40,406 nt of DNA from a virus. A program made the translations under genes and the position numbers. The notes under the pieces were generated by a model that saw only the letters and a program-made list of their open reading frames with translations, searched no databases and was not told the origin of the DNA. The stretch covers positions 1 to 40,406 of the IMG/VR virus record IMGVR_UViG_3300030419_000962; one strand, given 5' to 3'. Shown in pieces: positions 1 through 8,744 of this stretch (its first letter is position 1; every line of letters starts with the position of its first letter).

Positions 1-1146
1 ACCATCACCACCTCGGCCAGTGGTTCCTCCTCCACCACCTCCACCACAAACGGCAACAACATTTCCTTTACGATAAAATACTGATATTCCTCCACCACTA
101 GATTTTCCACCCTGAGGTCCAATATTAGCAGAATGAGGAACTCCTAATTTAACAGTATACTCTACATTTTTCTTCAGAGTAATTTTAAAAACAGATAAAC
201 CTCCATGACCTCTCCTATAACCAGTGCTGGTATCTCCTCTTGATCCAGCCATAGTAATCTTTACTTCAATATCCTTTTCTGAAGGATAAAACATAATAGA
301 TCTAGTAGCAGCAGATGTATCCGCACGGAAAGAAAGTACACCGCTTCCTAAATCTTGGGATCCACTATCATTTAAAGTTGTAGAATTTTCACTAAAACAT
401 TCATATAAAAGAATATCCCTAGGATCTATAACAGTATAATTTACCACATTCGTATATACTGGAGATGGACTAGCCGTAGGATGAGTTAATTTACATCTAA
501 TTGTACTAACACCTACAGTAGATGTAGACATAGTAAGTTGAGTAGTCCCAGATCCAGCAACAGTAGTCCCATCAGTTAAATTACTTCCATCTTCTTGCCA
601 TTTATATACAATATCCCCTGTAGTTCCATTAGTAGCAGTAGCATAAACACTAAAAATAGCAGGAGTTCCAATAGCAACAGTCTTTGCAGAAGGTTGATCT
701 ACAACTGTAATATTAGGAAAAACTGTTACAAAACCTACACCAGAACTTAATGGTTCATTTGGTGCATTTCCTGTCAATACTCCACCAATACTAGTAGATG
801 CTAATCCTACTATAGAGGATGGAACATAATCTGCCTGAACATAATATTCTCCTTCATTTTCATCATCACTCAAATTACTTAAAGTAAGAGTAGTAGTTCC
901 AGATCCACTGATGGTTGTTCCATCACTTAAAGAACCAACTCCAACTCTATACCATTGATAAGAAAGAGATCCCGCATTATCAACAGTGTTAGTAACTACT
1001 CCTACTGTTGAAAAAGTAGCAGTCGCAATTCCACTAAGAGATATTGTCGCTCCAGTAGTAGTTGCCACCCCAACAGGCTGTGTTGTAAATGACAGATAAG
1101 GACCGTTAAGATCTAAACCCGTTGGAACTGAGGGAAATAATGACAT
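1..1146 (-). CDS. Fibre-type virion protein with Ig-like domains and glycine-rich tail (3' end missing)
   Basis: 382 codons are visible from ATG at 1146; the reading frame is still open at the left edge of the window. The N-terminal half has two Ig-like sandwich patterns: a YQWYRVG segment followed by GTTTLTLSNL and EGEYYVQADY, then a second KWQEDGSNL segment followed by GTTQLTMS. The last visible part turns glycine-rich, with a run of seven glycines after VVAVC. That combination is typical of phage fibre or adhesin proteins displayed on the virion. The gene follows the 1971-residue protein after only five bases, so the two are probably co-transcribed late. Host receptor binding is an inference. 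No specific family can be named without the missing C-terminus. Confidence 0.75.
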   Translation of the reverse strand, partial: MSLFPSVPTGLDLNGPYLSFTTQPVGVATTTGATISLSGIATATFSTVGVVTNTVDNAGSLSYQWYRVGVGSLSDGTTISGSGTTTLTLSNLSDDENEGEYYVQADYVPSSIVGLASTSIGGVLTGNAPNEPLSSGVGFVTVFPNITVVDQPSAKTVAIGTPAIFSVYATATNGTTGDIVYKWQEDGSNLTDGTTVAGSGTTQLTMSTSTVGVSTIRCKLTHPTASPSPVYTNVVNYTVIDPRDILLYECFSENSTTLNDSGSQDLGSGVLSFRADTSAATRSIMFYPSEKDIEVKITMAGSRGDTSTGYRRGHGGLSVFKITLKKNVEYTVKLGVPHSANIGPQGGKSSGGGISVFYRKGNVVAVCGGGGGGGTTGRGGDG

Positions 1147-1151
1147 TTATT

Positions 1152-4100
1152 TTACTGGAAGTTTTGACCCGTAATGACTCCGAAGATACCCTGATTTCCT
1201 ACATCTGCACCATCAAAGAGTTTGAAGGAGTAAATATCCGTTCTTGATGCAGTAGTTGTGACTCCTGGAACAACACCACCTGGCCAATAAACTGGGAAAG
1301 CAGCATTATCACCATCATGGAAGGTATTAATTCCAACCCCATATCCACCAGTACTATTTTGAGTTAACTTCAAGGTAAAGGATGTTGCAGAAGTCTTATC
1401 GGCATTATAAAGTCTAAACCTAGTAATATCATCTGTTACTGTGCAAATAAAGGTATTTGCATCGTTAAGATAAATCTTAACCTGATTAGAAGCAACAGTA
1501 ACAATACCAACTTCTTCAGAAACGGACTTCAATCTCGTATGAGCAGTTACATCCAATTCTGCCCGTGGTGTAACAGTTCCTACTCCAACACCACTAGTAG
1601 TGGTCATTAGTATAGTTGAACTACTACCAACCTTAATATTAGTTGCAGTAAGAATACCAATACTTAAATTACCACTAGTAACCTCAATGTTTGCAGCAGT
1701 AATAATACCACTAACATTAACGTTCTTAGCATTAACATAATCAGCAAATCTTGCCTCTCCATTGACCCACAATGAAGTGGTTCCCATCCCCACATAACCA
1801 ATTTCTGCATAGTATCTTGGTGATGCAGTTCCTAATCCAACACTATCAAGGTCAGTATTATACAATCCACCCGTTATGTTAGTCCAACCAAAGAGTGAAG
1901 TAGTAAGACCTGTTAATCCAGATCCATCACCAACGAAAGCAGTTGCAGTAACAGTTCCTACAACATTAGTGCTTCCTTCAATATAAACTTTATAATTAGC
2001 AGCACTTGTTGTTGCAAGTCCAACATTTCCACTTGTATCTACAGACAATCCTGTAGATCCTGCACCTATTTGAAGAACATTAGAACCAGGATTAGTAGAT
2101 GCAATACCTACTTGATCAAAAGTGTAAATATCACCTTCTTTAGCCAAACTAATATTACCAAAACGTCTCCAATCATTTTCTAGAGTATAAACCCAACCAG
2201 CGTATCCACCTTCATCAGGGTTAGCAAAGTAATTAACATCTCCTGGGTTAGCAGCCAGAGTTGGAGTTCCTAAACCAACACTATATCTTCTTGAAACAGT
2301 TGCATCACCTTGAATGTATACATTTTGAGATTCAACACCCTTCGAGGAATTAATAGTTAATTTGTTATTAACAATAACTGGACCATTAAATTCAGATGAA
2401 ACTTTATTATCAGATCCACCATCAACTCTAATTGAACGATCAAATACACCCTCAGTAACTTGAGAAACATTTAATTCTGGAAGATTTCCAATATCTTCAC
2501 CGGTTACAGTTTGAATAGGAGTATCAATAATCTCCTCTTTTCCAGTAACTGTACTTACCTTCTTATTACCAGCATATGCAATACCTTTATCATTCATACC
2601 GGTGTAGAAGTTAACACCACCTTCTTGCTTAGTAGATTGTGCTAATCTTTCTTCTATTGGAGTAATATCACGATTCTGCTTATCTGGGAATGCAGTTGAG
2701 TAGTTACCTGGACCAAATCCAACATACTCAAATGTATGACCAGAAGCACGAATAATAGAATGCCTTCTAAGTTCAATAGGATCAACTTTAACTCTTCTAA
2801 TAACAGAATTAATATCATGACTATCTGCCTTAGATCCTAAAACACCACGGAATACACTTACCGATGTATCAGTAGATTCCACAGTAGTCTTCACTCTCAT
2901 CATTTCCTCATCAACCATGAGGTAATCACCAATGTTGACATCTAGATTTCCATTGGCTAAATCCTGAAGAGAAACTGTAGCAGTAGTAGAATTGTCTACT
3001 GCAGCGGATAATGTAGTAGTAATTCCAGCATAAGTGGGAACCATTCTACCGTTTAAGTTCTCATCTTCTGCAGTAATTACACCATCATTAGAAGCAAATC
3101 CTTCACGATATGCATACATCGTCCCTGCTTTGGTGGGATTAGTAGTTCCCGTTCCCATATTAACAGCAAACGAAGTCAAACTAATGTTCTTCGTAACTAC
3201 AAAACTACCATTATATTGAGCCTGTGCAGCACCAACAAACTGAACCTTAGTATTGACACCCAATCCATGGTTACTTGTGGTAGTTACAGTAGCAATACCA
3301 GAAGTAAAGTCATAATTCAAAGTGTCAATAGGAACAGATTCACCAGTTAGATAAAGATATGAATTCTCAGTTAGAGTTTGACCTACACCAAGATTACCAA
3401 CCGTGGAGAATCCAGAGATTGTAGAAGCAGAAGCAACCGTAATACTTGTAGCAGCACCAGTAGCAACATCAGTAATCCTATAAAGATCATTATATCCAGC
3501 ATAAGATTCTGAAGATACTCCAGAAATCCTAATTACATCTCCAACATTACTATAAATTTTCTCAACTTCAAGAACAGCATCAACATATGTTCCACTAGTA
3601 GTAACACCAACAACATTTAAAGTATTACCTATACCATAGGCACTACCACCATCCATTATCTTAACGGCAGTAATGGTTCCACTTCCATTAACAGTTAATT
3701 TAGCAGTTGCATTCTTACCAGTAACAGAGTTGCCAATAGAAACTAACTCTGCATTATAGATATCTCCTGCACTACCACCACCAAAACCAGCACCACCAGA
3801 AGAAATACCAACTTTAGTAATCCTATTCAGACCATGATCCAGAATAGTAGTGATTGTGTGAGCAGAACCAGTATGAGAAACAATATTTGTAATTCCAATA
3901 CCAATCTCAGCATCACTAATATACTTGTTTAATGTCTCTCTTGTAAGACTATTTTGAGGATTGTTGACTACAACTTGACCAATAGTTCCTGGTAAAGCAA
4001 AAGATTTTGTCTCTGCAGGGTCAGAAACTGGAGTGTCTCTATTTGTCTGAGGATAAAGATCTTTTACGGGTTGAGAGAACTTCTCATCTTTAAATGGAGT

Positions 4101-7067
4101 AACAGTTGGTTTGTTGGATGCATTAACAACAGTTAAGTAATAAACACCATCCTGTTTTCCTGCCACATAATCTTGTGCTTCCTTACTAGAATAGATGTAG
4201 TAAGTATCGTTATATCTCTTCCTCTTAAAGTATGGAAGTGAAGTATTTCTTGCAGAAGTGTCACTAGTAAATGTTCCAGGATCTGTTGTTAATCCAACAG
4301 AGAAACATCTTTGACTACTAATACCAGTAACTTCATAATACCTATTAAATCCAGTTCCTGCAGTACCAGTTGTATTCGCAGTACTAACAATATTAACCAG
4401 TTCAACCTTAGATCCTACTGATAAATGGTGAGGAAGTTCTGTGGTGACATTAACACTAGTATTATCCCAATTGGCATCAGCAATGAAACTAAAATTCCTT
4501 TGTTCATTTACATTAGCAAGTGATCCACTTCCAAAATAAGTCTGAACTTCACCATCTGTTGCACCAATACCAGTTCCAGATTCTTGAATAATGTATCCAT
4601 CAGCAGGTGGTCTTGCTACAGTAATACCTGTTGTAGATGGAATAACATATCTCATCCTATAGAGAGTATCTACCGCATTTCTATTATCTGTCTTTCTTTC
4701 AATATAAGATCTTGTAGTTGCACTACCTAATCCAGTTGAACCCAATCCCACCATTGTAGACTGAATTGTATTCTCAGTAGAAGCAGTAGCAACATTAACA
4801 TACCATTGAGACTTACCAGAACCCCACTGAATTGGGTGACCTTTATCACCAGGAAGTTTATCAGATACCCTACTAATAACTTTTAGAAGACCACCTTTAT
4901 TGTTAATAGCAACAGCAGTGTCATTTAATGCTTCATTTAAGGTCTTACCAACCTTAATATTAGTGTTTGTTGCAATACCAGATCCAGCAGTAATAGCATA
5001 ATATACAGTATTTGATTCTAATCCATCAGGAATTTGACCAGTATCACCAATTATACGAACAGATTCTCCATTAATAAAGGAGTGTGGTGCAGTAAAGGTA
5101 ATAACATTATCATTACCACCCTCACTATTCTCACCAATACTATTAATACCAGTTGCACTCTGCTTGACAGTAAATATTTTCTCCGAACTGACCTGAGTTA
5201 AATCCTCTCCACTGGTGGCTTTATAACCATCCATAATAATACGAGAACTATACTCAGTTACCGTGCCACCATAAGAAACTAGAAGTTTTAATTGATCACT
5301 CTCTTTGGCACCTATGCGATATCCTTCAAGAACGTTCTCAGGTTTAACCGCTTGGTTAGTTTGATTATAAAGATATAGATTTCCATCAGATCCAACACCA
5401 GCAGAAACTGAATTAAGAGTTTGAATAACATCTAATGATTCAAATTCAATAGCATTTTGACTTAAAGGAACTTCTTTTGGTGGGATAATATGTGTAATAT
5501 ATCCTACATCATCCTGATTATATGAAGTATCTCTAAATCCTTTAGAAGAAAGTGCTACTGCACCAAAGTTAGAGTTAGAGTTGGTAAGACTGATATCTCC
5601 ACCATTCTCTGTTAAGAAATGCTGTGCATAACCAATAGCAAAGACAGAAACTGCCTGAATAACTGCATTATTGGTTACTTTAATATGGAAATTCCTATAA
5701 GATGGCTTATAAATTGCCTTAGAATCAGTACTTAAGTTAGAAACTGTTAAACTGGTATCATAATTACCAGAAGGAACATCACTGTCATTAAATTTAACAA
5801 AAGCATTATCATCTTTCTGAAGACCGATGCCGGTAAATTGTGCCACAACCATGGATTTAAATCCAGTGGCTTTCTTACCATCAGCAATCATACCACACAT
5901 ACCATATACTGATCTCAGTGAACAGTTAAAGATATATGGTGAAGATGATGTAACAGTATCAGAGGATAATGTTAATGTTGCACCTGTTGCAGATGGATTT
6001 GCGGTAGATGGTGTATTCTGAACAGTATATTCCACTGTAGTAGTGGTAGGTCTTCCAGATACAACAAATTTACCATCATACCCATCAGCAGAAATGCCAG
6101 ATACACGGAATGGAGTATCTACATCCAAACCTGTGATGGCACTATCCATCGTGACCGTAATTGTGGTATTTGCGGTTGTTCCGTCTCCTGCACGAATACT
6201 GGTAATACCAACAGATTTACCAGTAGAACCAACAATACGATATTCATCAATTTTTGGTTGAATATCAATATTAGTGGAAGGATAATCCGGTTCAATGGCA
6301 CGACCTGAAGACTGTCCATATGCCAAACCGACCTTCTCATAATACATTTCCAGATCAGTTCTGTCAGTCGTAAAATCTGTTATAAATTCATCATTGATCT
6401 TAACATCATTAACACCATCAGCATACTCAAAGCATGTTAGTTTATGGTGGGAGAAATTAGGTACAAACTCATTAGTTGTGTAGTCTTTATATACTTTTCC
6501 ATTGGGATCTCCATCAAACATGGAGAATTGCCACAAATACGACCCGCCCGTAACTCGGAATAAACAGGATCTCCCAATATTGTCATTTTCTGGGTTAGGA
6601 ACATACTTAGGTCTTATCTTTGTCTTTCTAAGGTCTAAACCAACTATTGAAGTTCCACGAGGAAGAATAACACCCCCGTAAATACTATTTAATTTGTATA
6701 ATTCATTATTTGGGGAAGATAAGTCAAAATTAGAAGTAAGGTCAAAAGGAGGAAAATCATTAGAAGAAGATCCATTCCTTAATTTAAAATTATTCTCTCC
6801 ATCTGGTATCCATCCAGGTCTATTATCTACCGTATGCTCACCTGGATACAACAATACTGTAGTTTTACCAAATCTATCGTTATCTAATCCTTTCTGATAT
6901 GAAAATCTTGATGCCTCAACCAATGCACGTTGAATCGTCTTAAACGGACGAGTAAGGGAATTACCCTGATTTTCTATACTATCAGTTGCATCCAAATCAT
7001 TTGGATTTACATACAGTATATTTCCTCTAGTTGACTTCAGGAAATTATCTAATCTGGAGAGACCCAT
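1152..7067 (-). CDS. Large fibre/adhesin-like virion structural protein, 1971 aa
   Basis: The N-terminus (about residues 15-75) reads NILYVNPNDLDATD, then RPFKTIQRALVEASRF, then VLLYPGEHTV. This is the start pattern of right-handed beta-helix (pectin-lyase-fold) proteins. The middle carries several diverged copies of a module with an HGL or HxL turn, a VxxxG strand and a YNGxFVV-like strand. The C-terminal 350 residues have fibre-type patterns such as VGLGTASP, WVNGEARFAD and VGVGTVTPRAELDV, which resemble trimeric phage fibre shafts. It is likely a tail fibre or other exposed virion protein. A late-promoter motif (7098-7104) lies about 30 bases before the ATG. I cannot assign a T4 gene number; cyanophage relatives are usually called only structural proteins. 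Confidence 0.8.
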   Translation of the reverse strand: MGLSRLDNFLKSTRGNILYVNPNDLDATDSIENQGNSLTRPFKTIQRALVEASRFSYQKGLDNDRFGKTTVLLYPGEHTVDNRPGWIPDGENNFKLRNGSSSNDFPPFDLTSNFDLSSPNNELYKLNSIYGGVILPRGTSIVGLDLRKTKIRPKYVPNPENDNIGRSCLFRVTGGSYLWQFSMFDGDPNGKVYKDYTTNEFVPNFSHHKLTCFEYADGVNDVKINDEFITDFTTDRTDLEMYYEKVGLAYGQSSGRAIEPDYPSTNIDIQPKIDEYRIVGSTGKSVGITSIRAGDGTTANTTITVTMDSAITGLDVDTPFRVSGISADGYDGKFVVSGRPTTTTVEYTVQNTPSTANPSATGATLTLSSDTVTSSSPYIFNCSLRSVYGMCGMIADGKKATGFKSMVVAQFTGIGLQKDDNAFVKFNDSDVPSGNYDTSLTVSNLSTDSKAIYKPSYRNFHIKVTNNAVIQAVSVFAIGYAQHFLTENGGDISLTNSNSNFGAVALSSKGFRDTSYNQDDVGYITHIIPPKEVPLSQNAIEFESLDVIQTLNSVSAGVGSDGNLYLYNQTNQAVKPENVLEGYRIGAKESDQLKLLVSYGGTVTEYSSRIIMDGYKATSGEDLTQVSSEKIFTVKQSATGINSIGENSEGGNDNVITFTAPHSFINGESVRIIGDTGQIPDGLESNTVYYAITAGSGIATNTNIKVGKTLNEALNDTAVAINNKGGLLKVISRVSDKLPGDKGHPIQWGSGKSQWYVNVATASTENTIQSTMVGLGSTGLGSATTRSYIERKTDNRNAVDTLYRMRYVIPSTTGITVARPPADGYIIQESGTGIGATDGEVQTYFGSGSLANVNEQRNFSFIADANWDNTSVNVTTELPHHLSVGSKVELVNIVSTANTTGTAGTGFNRYYEVTGISSQRCFSVGLTTDPGTFTSDTSARNTSLPYFKRKRYNDTYYIYSSKEAQDYVAGKQDGVYYLTVVNASNKPTVTPFKDEKFSQPVKDLYPQTNRDTPVSDPAETKSFALPGTIGQVVVNNPQNSLTRETLNKYISDAEIGIGITNIVSHTGSAHTITTILDHGLNRITKVGISSGGAGFGGGSAGDIYNAELVSIGNSVTGKNATAKLTVNGSGTITAVKIMDGGSAYGIGNTLNVVGVTTSGTYVDAVLEVEKIYSNVGDVIRISGVSSESYAGYNDLYRITDVATGAATSITVASASTISGFSTVGNLGVGQTLTENSYLYLTGESVPIDTLNYDFTSGIATVTTTSNHGLGVNTKVQFVGAAQAQYNGSFVVTKNISLTSFAVNMGTGTTNPTKAGTMYAYREGFASNDGVITAEDENLNGRMVPTYAGITTTLSAAVDNSTTATVSLQDLANGNLDVNIGDYLMVDEEMMRVKTTVESTDTSVSVFRGVLGSKADSHDINSVIRRVKVDPIELRRHSIIRASGHTFEYVGFGPGNYSTAFPDKQNRDITPIEERLAQSTKQEGGVNFYTGMNDKGIAYAGNKKVSTVTGKEEIIDTPIQTVTGEDIGNLPELNVSQVTEGVFDRSIRVDGGSDNKVSSEFNGPVIVNNKLTINSSKGVESQNVYIQGDATVSRRYSVGLGTPTLAANPGDVNYFANPDEGGYAGWVYTLENDWRRFGNISLAKEGDIYTFDQVGIASTNPGSNVLQIGAGSTGLSVDTSGNVGLATTSAANYKVYIEGSTNVVGTVTATAFVGDGSGLTGLTTSLFGWTNITGGLYNTDLDSVGLGTASPRYYAEIGYVGMGTTSLWVNGEARFADYVNAKNVNVSGIITAANIEVTSGNLSIGILTATNIKVGSSSTILMTTTSGVGVGTVTPRAELDVTAHTRLKSVSEEVGIVTVASNQVKIYLNDANTFICTVTDDITRFRLYNADKTSATSFTLKLTQNSTGGYGVGINTFHDGDNAAFPVYWPGGVVPGVTTTASRTDIYSFKLFDGADVGNQGIFGVITGQNFQ

Positions 7068-7097
7068 CTTAACAGCACTATAGTTCGTGTTATGGAT

Positions 7098-7104
7098 TAT
7101 TTAG
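7098..7104 (-). promoter_or_regulatory. Late-promoter motif CTAAATA
   Basis: CTAAATA on the minus strand overlaps the stop codon of the 60-aa gene and lies about 30 bases before the ATG of the 1971-aa gene. It resembles the T4 late -10 element TATAAATA recognised with gp55/gp33. The same motif and spacing recur across this window. Confidence 0.5.
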
Positions 7105-7283
7105 CTTTCGTATTGTCCCTCATATTCGCGACTTTCCACCATATGTTCCACAGTAGCCGCAACATCACTCATTGCTTCACGTAAATCATATTGCTGTCCA
7201 GACTCTTGCCTACCACTTACGGGATCCACAAAGGTCCAACGCCATTGCTTCATAGTCTTAGAATACCAGAGCTTTATATCCAT
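7101..7283 (-). CDS. Small conserved-type phage protein, 60 aa
   Basis: Sixty residues starting MDIKLWYSKTMKQWRWTFVD. It is rich in aromatic and charged residues, with no signal peptide or membrane segment. The first half (KLWYSKTMKQWRWTF) suggests a short two-stranded sheet, and the second half (REAMSDVAATVEHMVESR) a helix. The gene sits between the 89-aa gene and the 1971-aa structural gene. Its stop overlaps the late-promoter motif of the latter, and another CTAAATA lies at 7288-7294 immediately before its own start. No function is recognised; small proteins of this type are common between structural genes of T4-like cyanophages. Confidence 0.65.
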   Translation of the reverse strand: MDIKLWYSKTMKQWRWTFVDPVSGRQESGQQYDLREAMSDVAATVEHMVESREYEGQYES

Positions 7284-7299
7284 ACATTATTTAGAGATA

Positions 7300-7569
7300 T
7301 TAATCCACCGGCATCAACTCCGGATTCTCTAATTCTAACTCAAAATTTAGTGGATGACACTCTTCGGTCATCAAATACTGATATGCCTTATAAAGATCTT
7401 CTTCTTTCCATCTTTTTTCACTATTTGCCATTTCAACTATTTCTGGATCATCCTTAGCAATGGAAGGAAGTTCATCAAATGTAAAAGGCATATTTTGTAT
7501 GAAATACATTAAGACAAGTTTATCTCCCTTGTCATACCAACAATACTTTGTGTGTATGAGGTATTTCAT
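7300..7569 (-). CDS. Hypothetical acidic protein, 89 aa
   Basis: Starts MKYLIHTKYCWYDKGDKLVL and ends in an acidic proline-containing tail (ELELENPELMPVD). The ATG at 7569 is preceded by a strong GGAGG (minus strand, 7584-7588), 14 bases upstream. An intervening ATG at 7577 would give only 14 codons. A late-promoter motif at 7593-7599 precedes it. No transmembrane segment or known domain is visible; the central part (FTFDELPSIAKDDPEIVEMANSEKRWKEEDLYKAYQYL) looks helical. Function unknown. Confidence 0.65.
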   Translation of the reverse strand: MKYLIHTKYCWYDKGDKLVLMYFIQNMPFTFDELPSIAKDDPEIVEMANSEKRWKEEDLYKAYQYLMTEECHPLNFELELENPELMPVD

Positions 7570-7592
7570 TTTTCATGCTTTTCCTCCGAACT

Positions 7593-7599
7593 TATTTAG
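7593..7599 (-). promoter_or_regulatory. Late-promoter motif CTAAATA
   Basis: CTAAATAAG on the minus strand, 24-30 bases before the 89-aa gene. It overlaps the stop codon of the 28-codon membrane peptide. The position relative to the downstream start matches the other late motifs in this window. Confidence 0.45.
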
Positions 7600-7682
7600 T
7601 GTGGGTTATACCAATTCATTAAGAGAACTGTAGCAAAAATGCCGATAACAACACCAAGACCAATCCAAGATAAAAATGCCAT
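7596..7682 (-). CDS. 28-residue single-span membrane peptide
   Basis: An ATG at 7682 opens a 28-codon frame whose product starts MAFLSWIGLGVVIGIFATVL and ends LMNWYNPH. It is essentially one transmembrane helix with a tryptophan at each end and a short polar tail. It fills the gap between the repeat element at 7726-7768 and the 89-aa gene. No strong ribosome-binding site is seen, though a weak purine stretch (GAAG) lies upstream. The size resembles the small single-helix subunits found around photosystems and other membrane complexes, but I do not recognise it as any of them. A longer competing frame across 7606-7848 has poor composition and overlaps the better 67-aa gene. Confidence 0.5.
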   Translation of the reverse strand: MAFLSWIGLGVVIGIFATVLLMNWYNPH

Positions 7683-7725
7683 AATAAAACTTCAGCAAAA
7701 GGGTAATTGGGTAAAAAAATTTGGA

Positions 7726-7768
7726 AGATTTTTTTCCGACTTTTTTGAAATTAAAAGTCGGTTTTCCC
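7726..7768. repeat. 43-bp hairpin repeat, copy 1
   Basis: This block matches 28842-28884 at 41 of 43 positions. Its core is an inverted repeat with arms CCGACTTTT (7736-7744) and AAAAGTCGG (7753-7761). A seven-T run lies on the left and TTTTCCC on the right, so on the plus strand it looks like a weak intrinsic terminator. The stop codon of the 67-aa minus-strand gene lies inside the right arm. Confidence 0.7.
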
Positions 7769-7954
7769 TGGCATAAGAGGATCTGAATAAGATAACCTCT
7801 CTTCAGGACATGTCTCCCGCACAAACTGGAGAACCCCCATGAACTCATCTACTGTATCACACTTTACGGATTTTTCAACCCCTTCACTAGAATAAAGATA
7901 CACTGTTCTACCTTTAACATCTACCACACACTTACTTAAATACTCATCATCCAT
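7751..7954 (-). CDS. Hypothetical protein, 67 aa, driven by its own sigma70-type promoter
   Basis: Begins MDDEYLSKCVVDVKGRTVYL and has an alternating strand/helix pattern: a V-D-V-K-G-R-T-V-Y-L-Y-S-S-E-G strand pair, then a DTVDEFMGVLQFVRETC helix. No membrane segment is present. A good sigma70-like promoter lies 22-50 bases upstream (7976-8004), which is unusual in this late-gene neighbourhood and suggests early or middle expression. The stop falls within the 43-bp repeat. Function unknown. Confidence 0.65.
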   Translation of the reverse strand: MDDEYLSKCVVDVKGRTVYLYSSEGVEKSVKCDTVDEFMGVLQFVRETCPEERLSYSDPLMPGKTDF

Positions 7955-7975
7955 GAAGACTACTCTTTTTAAGAC

Positions 7976-8004
7976 ACTATAAGGGAAACCATAAAAATAG
8001 TCAA
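7976..8004 (-). promoter_or_regulatory. Sigma70-type promoter
   Basis: Minus strand: -35 TTGACT (7999-8004), 17-base spacer, -10 TATAGT (7976-7981). The -35 box overlaps the end of the upstream gene. It would transcribe the 67-aa gene. Confidence 0.65.
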
Positions 8005-8276
8005 GCAGCCTGAGCTACCTCAGCTACTTGAGCAGTAATCGTATAATAGCAATGAATATTTGCTGCATTACATGATTTAAGAACTATTTTCCTACCCCAC
8101 TCAATCTTATCCACTACTAAATCCTGAACATATCCAATCGGAGTAAGTTGTATATTAATCGTATTAGGATCAATTGTTCCTACCCAATCCTCAGGAAGTA
8201 AAATAGCATTTACCATATGTCTAGGATTATTTGCACTCCCATCCACATTAAAGGTTCCTTTCAATACTTTTTCCAT
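8001..8276 (-). CDS. Fibre-domain protein, 91 aa, paralogue of the 293-aa protein's C-terminal domain
   Basis: The start MEKVLKGTFNVDG at 8276 is preferred over an upstream ATG at 8336. A late-promoter motif (8297-8303) falls inside the longer version, 20 bases before this ATG. The body reads ILLPEDWVG, then NTINIQLTPIGYVQDLVV, then IHCYYTITAQ. This lines up with residues of the 9280-10161 product (IILPKVWKG, NSITVQLQPVGAHQDVIV, IDCFYHVYAE), so it is a stand-alone copy of that domain. A virion or fibre-associated role follows by inference. The gene ends where the sigma70 promoter of the next gene begins. Confidence 0.7.
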   Translation of the reverse strand: MEKVLKGTFNVDGSANNPRHMVNAILLPEDWVGTIDPNTINIQLTPIGYVQDLVVDKIEWGRKIVLKSCNAANIHCYYTITAQVAEVAQAA

Positions 8277-8296
8277 CTTTATAAAGTCGGTGTGTT

Positions 8297-8303
8297 TATT
8301 TAG
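8297..8303 (-). promoter_or_regulatory. Late-promoter motif CTAAATA
   Basis: TCTAAATAAAC on the minus strand, 20 bases before the ATG at 8276. Its position decides the start of that gene. Confidence 0.45.
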
Positions 8304-8356
8304 AAATGTTGTATCCTTACATAGATAATATAACACTATATTAAATCTTTGGCAAG

Positions 8357-8548
8357 ATGGGAATTTATAATCAAAACATTTTAAGAATCAACCTTAATGA
8401 ATTAGTCCAAACTAGAGCATCTCTTCAAGGAAAAAATTTAACATCAGAAGAAGCAGATGACTATGCAAACAAACTTCGTAGACAATTGAATTGGGATTCA
8501 ATGTTTGAACAAATCGATGAGTTTATTAAAAATGGCGTCACCTCTTAA
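8357..8548 (+). CDS. Hypothetical protein, 63 aa, first of two tandem paralogues
   Basis: Plus-strand gene in a minus-strand region. The product starts MGIYNQNILRINLNELVQTR and contains RASLQGKNLTSEEADDYANKLRRQLNWDSMFEQIDEF. The next gene repeats this pattern: IxLNxLVxxRASLxGxxLT, then D-x-x-AN-x-x-R-x-QLN-x-DS. It is mostly helical, charged and without membrane segments. It is divergent from the 91-aa fibre-domain gene, with an 80-bp gap (8277-8356) holding AT-rich promoter-like sequence. No strong ribosome-binding site is seen. Function unknown. Confidence 0.65.
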   Translation: MGIYNQNILRINLNELVQTRASLQGKNLTSEEADDYANKLRRQLNWDSMFEQIDEFIKNGVTS

Positions 8549-8744
8549 TAAATGGTCTATTTACGACTGCTTCTATGTAAGAATTGAACTTAATGATCTA
8601 GTTAAAGAAAGAGCATCTTTACTAGGAATAGAATTAACTGAAGATAAAATAGACGAAATAGCAAATACTTGCAGAACTCAATTAAATTTTGACTCTATTA
8701 TAAGTCAAGCAGATGAAGTATTATACCAGAAAGATAATGCATAA
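8532..8744 (+). CDS. Hypothetical protein, 70 aa, second of two tandem paralogues
   Basis: ATG at 8532 gives MASPLNKWSIYDCFYVRIEL; an in-frame ATG at 8505 would overlap the previous gene more deeply and add nine residues absent from the paralogue. From IYDCFYVRIELNDLV onward it aligns without gaps to the preceding 63-aa protein (IYNQNILRINLNELV), sharing RASLxGxxLT, ANxxRxQLNxDS and QxDE. This looks like an old tandem duplication. Its 3' end overlaps the end of the oppositely oriented 2OG oxygenase gene by 40 bases. Function unknown. Confidence 0.65.
   Translation: MASPLNKWSIYDCFYVRIELNDLVKERASLLGIELTEDKIDEIANTCRTQLNFDSIISQADEVLYQKDNA

Noticed and set aside
7606-7848. 80-codon minus-strand frame
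   Set aside because: It overlaps the 67-aa gene with its own promoter, the hairpin repeat and the 28-codon peptide, and its composition (poly-Phe/Leu/Cys) is that of a shadow frame.
8277-8336. Longer start (MLYYLCKDTTFL...) for the 91-aa fibre-domain gene
   Set aside because: A late-promoter motif sits inside this extension 20 bases before the internal ATG, and the paralogous domain does not need the extra residues.
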